Below, in pieces: positions 1 through 5,789 of a stretch of 5,789 bases of DNA; position 1 is the first letter of the stretch; each line of letters begins with the position of its first letter. The notes under the pieces were generated by a model. It did not search any database, was not told the origin of the DNA, and was given only the letters and a program-made list of their open reading frames with translations. Made by a program: the position numbers and the translations under genes. The DNA comes from Ignavibacteria bacterium (GTDB lineage: Bacteria > Bacteroidota > Ignavibacteria > UBA10030 > SZUA-254). Location of the stretch: positions 1 to 5,789 of the forward strand of contig VBOC01000101.1 of assembly GCA_005877655.1 (NCBI GenBank). The letters run 5' to 3'.

Positions 1-1
1 C

Positions 2-394
<393 letters not shown>

Positions 395-401
395 CGAAAA
401 C

Positions 402-407
402 GGAGAG
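402..407 (+). promoter_or_regulatory. Ribosome binding site for rpoC
   Basis: GGAGAG lies in the 20-bp rpoB-rpoC gap, with the GGAG core nine bases before the ATG at 415. It supports 415 as the true rpoC start, even though that frame closes at 550-552 because of the first deletion junction. Confidence 0.7.
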
Positions 408-456
408 TCGGACAATGGCCTTTTCACACGAAAACATCATCAAGAAAAATTTTTCC

Positions 457-458
457 AA
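457..458 (+). other. rpoC deletion junction 1
   Basis: Two bases (AA, 457-458) separate the last codon of segment A (TCC, 454-456) from the first codon of segment B (TTC, 459-461). Relatives carry about 43 residues between the equivalent NFS and FGP, so about 127 bases seem to be missing; the phase change itself requires 3n+1. The junction follows an A5T5 run at 445-454. Confidence 0.8.
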
Positions 459-4494
<4,036 letters not shown>

Positions 4495-4497
4495 ACG

Positions 4498-4526
4498 TTG
4501 ACAATAAGAGGGAAAATACGTATATT
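4498..4526 (+). promoter_or_regulatory. Predicted housekeeping-sigma promoter for rpsL-rpsG-fusA
   Basis: TTGACA (4498-4503) matches the sigma-70 -35 consensus exactly. It is followed by a 17-base spacer and TATATT (4521-4526), one base from the -10 consensus. The start of transcription would fall near 4531-4533, leaving a leader of about 28-30 bases before the rpsL start. The -10 region also reads TATATTTA, seven of eight with the Bacteroidota-type TAnnTTTG element, so either sigma preference is compatible. Position fits the known separate promoter of the str operon in many bacteria. No terminator hairpin precedes it, so read-through from rpoC is also likely. Confidence 0.65.
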
Positions 4527-4544
4527 TACAGACTTTGCTGAAAT

Positions 4545-4551
4545 TAAGGAG
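4545..4551 (+). promoter_or_regulatory. Ribosome binding site deciding the rpsL start
   Basis: TAAGGAG is a strong Shine-Dalgarno match ending nine bases before CTG 4561. The in-frame TGA at 4555-4557 lies between it and the CTG, so no ATG, GTG or TTG start in this frame is possible upstream. This fixes CTG 4561 as the start if the sequence is right. Confidence 0.85.
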
Positions 4552-4560
4552 TTTTGACGT

Positions 4561-4932
4561 CTGCCGACAATAAATCAACTTGTCAGGTTAAGCCGGGAGC
4601 AGCTTATTTGGAAGAGTAAGGCCCCGGCGCTGCAGGGTTCTCCTCAGAAGAGGGGAGTCTGCACGAGGGTCTATACGACGACTCCCAAGAAGCCGAATTC
4701 GGCCCTGCGGAAGGTTGCGCGCGTTCGCCTCACGAACAGCATCGAGGTGACGGCGTATATCCCGGGTGAAGGGCATAACCTTCAGGAGCACTCGATCGTG
4801 TTGATCCGCGGCGGCAGGGTAAAGGATTTGCCGGGTGTACGGTACCACATCGTCCGCGGCACGCTCGATACGGCCGGCGTCACCGACCGGAAACAGGGAA
4901 GATCGAAGTACGGAGCGAAGAAGCCGAAGTAG
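4561..4932 (+). CDS. rpsL: 30S ribosomal protein S12, with apparent CTG start
   Basis: S12 sits at the decoding centre of the 30S subunit and helps monitor codon-anticodon pairing. The protein of 123 residues is full length for the family. It reads (M)PTINQLVR at the N-terminus, then [21 protein letters not shown] (residues 27-47), [15 protein letters not shown] (64-78), the [17 protein letters not shown] loop (84-100) and [13 protein letters not shown] at the end. Lys43, Lys44, Lys88 and Pro91, where streptomycin-resistance changes are known, are all of the sensitive type. The start codon is CTG: the family N-terminus begins exactly there, the Shine-Dalgarno spacing is ideal, and a stop codon lies two codons upstream. 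The next usual start, ATG or GTG, would remove the conserved N-terminal half. Residues 10-17 (LSREQLIW) differ from the more usual KGRE type, but this region varies. rpsG follows after five bases. Confidence 0.95.
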   Translation: MPTINQLVRLSREQLIWKSKAPALQGSPQKRGVCTRVYTTTPKKPNSALRKVARVRLTNSIEVTAYIPGEGHNLQEHSIVLIRGGRVKDLPGVRYHIVRGTLDTAGVTDRKQGRSKYGAKKPK

Positions 4933-4937
4933 CTCGT

Positions 4938-5405
4938 ATGCGGAAGAAAACAGCCACCAGACGAATCACGCTCCCGGATCCAAAATATAACGATGTTTTG
5001 GTTTCGAAGTTTATCAACAGCGTCCTGAAGCGCGGGAAGAAGCATCTCGCCCGGTCGATTGTGTACGATGCTTTCGCCATCGCGGAACAGCGCGGGAAAA
5101 ATTCCGGGCTGGAGGTCTTCCGAAAGGCGATCAACAATGTCAAGCCGGTTCTCGAAATCCGCGCGCGGAGGGTCGGCGGTGCGACGTACCAGATACCGAC
5201 GGAGGTCCGTCCCGACCGCAGCATCGCGCTTGCGATCCGGTGGCTGATCGCCTATGCGAGCGAGCGGAAAGATAAATCGATGTCGTTAAAGCTTGCGGCG
5301 GAGTTTGTCGCCGCGGCGAACAACGAAGGCAATGCCGTAAAGAAAAAAGAAGATACCCATAAGATGGCTGAAGCGAATAAGGCCTTCGCCCACTTCAAGT
5401 GGTGA
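4938..5405 (+). CDS. rpsG: 30S ribosomal protein S7
   Basis: S7 is a primary 16S rRNA-binding protein that nucleates assembly of the 30S head and lies at the E-site and mRNA exit. The 155-residue product is normal family length. Recognisable stretches are MRKKTATRR at the basic N-terminus, [20 protein letters not shown] (residues 14-33), [20 protein letters not shown] (64-83) with the RNA-binding [13 protein letters not shown] hairpin, RWLI (about 100), and the C-terminal [18 protein letters not shown]. The ATG is five bases after the rpsL stop. No clear Shine-Dalgarno sequence precedes it, only weakly purine-rich rpsL codons, so translational coupling to rpsL is the likely mode of initiation. 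In E. coli S7 represses its own operon by binding the rpsL-rpsG gap; this 5-bp gap is too short to hold that structure, so such control is not evident here. Confidence 0.98.
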   Translation: MRKKTATRRITLPDPKYNDVLVSKFINSVLKRGKKHLARSIVYDAFAIAEQRGKNSGLEVFRKAINNVKPVLEIRARRVGGATYQIPTEVRPDRSIALAIRWLIAYASERKDKSMSLKLAAEFVAAANNEGNAVKKKEDTHKMAEANKAFAHFKW

Positions 5406-5426
5406 AGGTGATGAGAAAGATGAGAA
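5405..5426 (+). promoter_or_regulatory. Purine-rich rpsG-fusA spacer with a distant Shine-Dalgarno-like match and a short direct repeat
   Basis: AAGGTGAT (5405-5412) matches the anti-Shine-Dalgarno complement but lies 24 bases before the fusA ATG, too far for ordinary use. GATGAGAA occurs twice with period nine (5410-5417 and 5419-5426). These purine-rich bases may help reinitiation after rpsG; this is inference only. Confidence 0.3.
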
Positions 5427-5436
5427 TGCGATAGTC

Positions 5437-5789
5437 ATGCCAAGAGCTTATCCCTTAGAACGAACCCGAAATATCGGCATCATGGCGCACATCGATGCCG
5501 GGAAAACGACCACGACGGAGCGCATACTATTTTACACCGGGGTCCTGCACCGTATGGGCGAAGTCCACGACGGGGCTGCGACGATGGATTGGATGGAACA
5601 GGAGAAGGAACGCGGTATCACGATCACCAGCGCGGCAACGACCTGCTTCTGGAACAATCACCGGATCAATATTATCGACACTCCGGGACACGTCGACTTC
5701 ACCGCCGAGGTGGAACGCTCGCTCCGCGTCCTCGACGGGGCGGTGGCGCTGTTCTGCGCCGTGGGCGGCGTGGAACCGCAGTCGGAGAC
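5437..5789 (+). CDS. fusA: Elongation factor G, N-terminal 117 residues (3' end outside window)
   Basis: EF-G is the GTPase that drives tRNA-mRNA translocation and, with RRF, ribosome recycling. The frame opens at ATG 5437 and runs off the right edge, covering only the start of the G domain of a protein usually near 700 residues. The P-loop is AHIDAGKT (residues 17-24), followed by [31 protein letters not shown] with the switch I Thr in RGITI (59-63), and the G3 motif DTPGH (81-85). [13 protein letters not shown] (91-103) and GGVEPQSE (110-117) follow. A short [16 protein letters not shown] stretch lacks the small insertion of E. coli EF-G at that point, as in many other bacteria. The start lies 31 bp after rpsG, and [15 protein letters not shown] fits the family N-terminus. 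No close Shine-Dalgarno sequence is obvious. Confidence 0.98.
   Translation, partial: MPRAYPLERTRNIGIMAHIDAGKTTTTERILFYTGVLHRMGEVHDGAATMDWMEQEKERGITITSAATTCFWNNHRINIIDTPGHVDFTAEVERSLRVLDGAVALFCAVGGVEPQSE

Noticed and set aside
4495..4560. Rho-independent terminator after rpoC
   Set aside because: The gap has no GC-rich inverted repeat followed by a T-run. The only palindrome is ATACGTAT, which overlaps the predicted -10 element.
4687..4830. Possible streptomycin-resistant S12
   Set aside because: The positions known for resistance (Lys43, Lys88 and the neighbouring PKKPNS and KDLPG motifs) have the usual sensitive-type residues.

Overview
The window is a housekeeping stretch with every gene on the + strand: the 3' end of rpoB, a damaged rpoC, a short promoter-bearing gap, rpsL, rpsG and the 5' end of fusA. 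This is the classical junction of the rpoBC transcription unit with the str (ribosomal protein S12 / S7 / EF-G) unit. The base composition is moderately GC-rich. From remembered family sequences, the beta' subunit (the RpoC start [14 protein letters not shown], the C-terminal GHLIPAGTGLKKF region, an insert after the trigger loop) and S12 ([15 protein letters not shown]) look most like the Bacteroidota / Ignavibacteria / Chlorobi group. This is recognition by eye, not a computed phylogeny.

Layout: rpoB C-terminus (2-394); 20-bp gap with a ribosome binding site; rpoC (415-4494); 66-bp gap holding a near-consensus promoter (4498-4526) and a Shine-Dalgarno sequence; rpsL (4561-4932), apparently starting at CTG; 5-bp gap; rpsG (4938-5405); 31-bp gap; fusA (5437 to the window end, truncated by the window). 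No RNA genes, mobile elements or CRISPR arrays were seen, and no gene-free stretch exceeds 300 bp.

The striking point is rpoC. Its conserved protein sequence runs through three reading frames in four segments (415-456, 459-1175, 1178-1702, 1705-4491). At each of three junctions a conserved block is missing: roughly 43, 23 and 4 residues, judged against relatives. Each loss shifts the phase the same way, so each is 3n+1 bases, and the third restores the original frame. Everything outside the junctions is well conserved, including the NADFDGDQM catalytic loop, both zinc sites, the bridge helix and the trigger loop. Because rpoC is essential and frameshifting cannot supply missing residues, an assembly or gap-closure artefact is the leading explanation. 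A recent real lesion with a second intact rpoC elsewhere is the main alternative.

Functionally, beta and beta' form the RNA polymerase core, while S12, S7 and EF-G act in decoding, 30S head assembly and translocation. I see no convincing undescribed system here. The points worth checking are the rpoC junctions, the CTG start of rpsL and the internal promoter.
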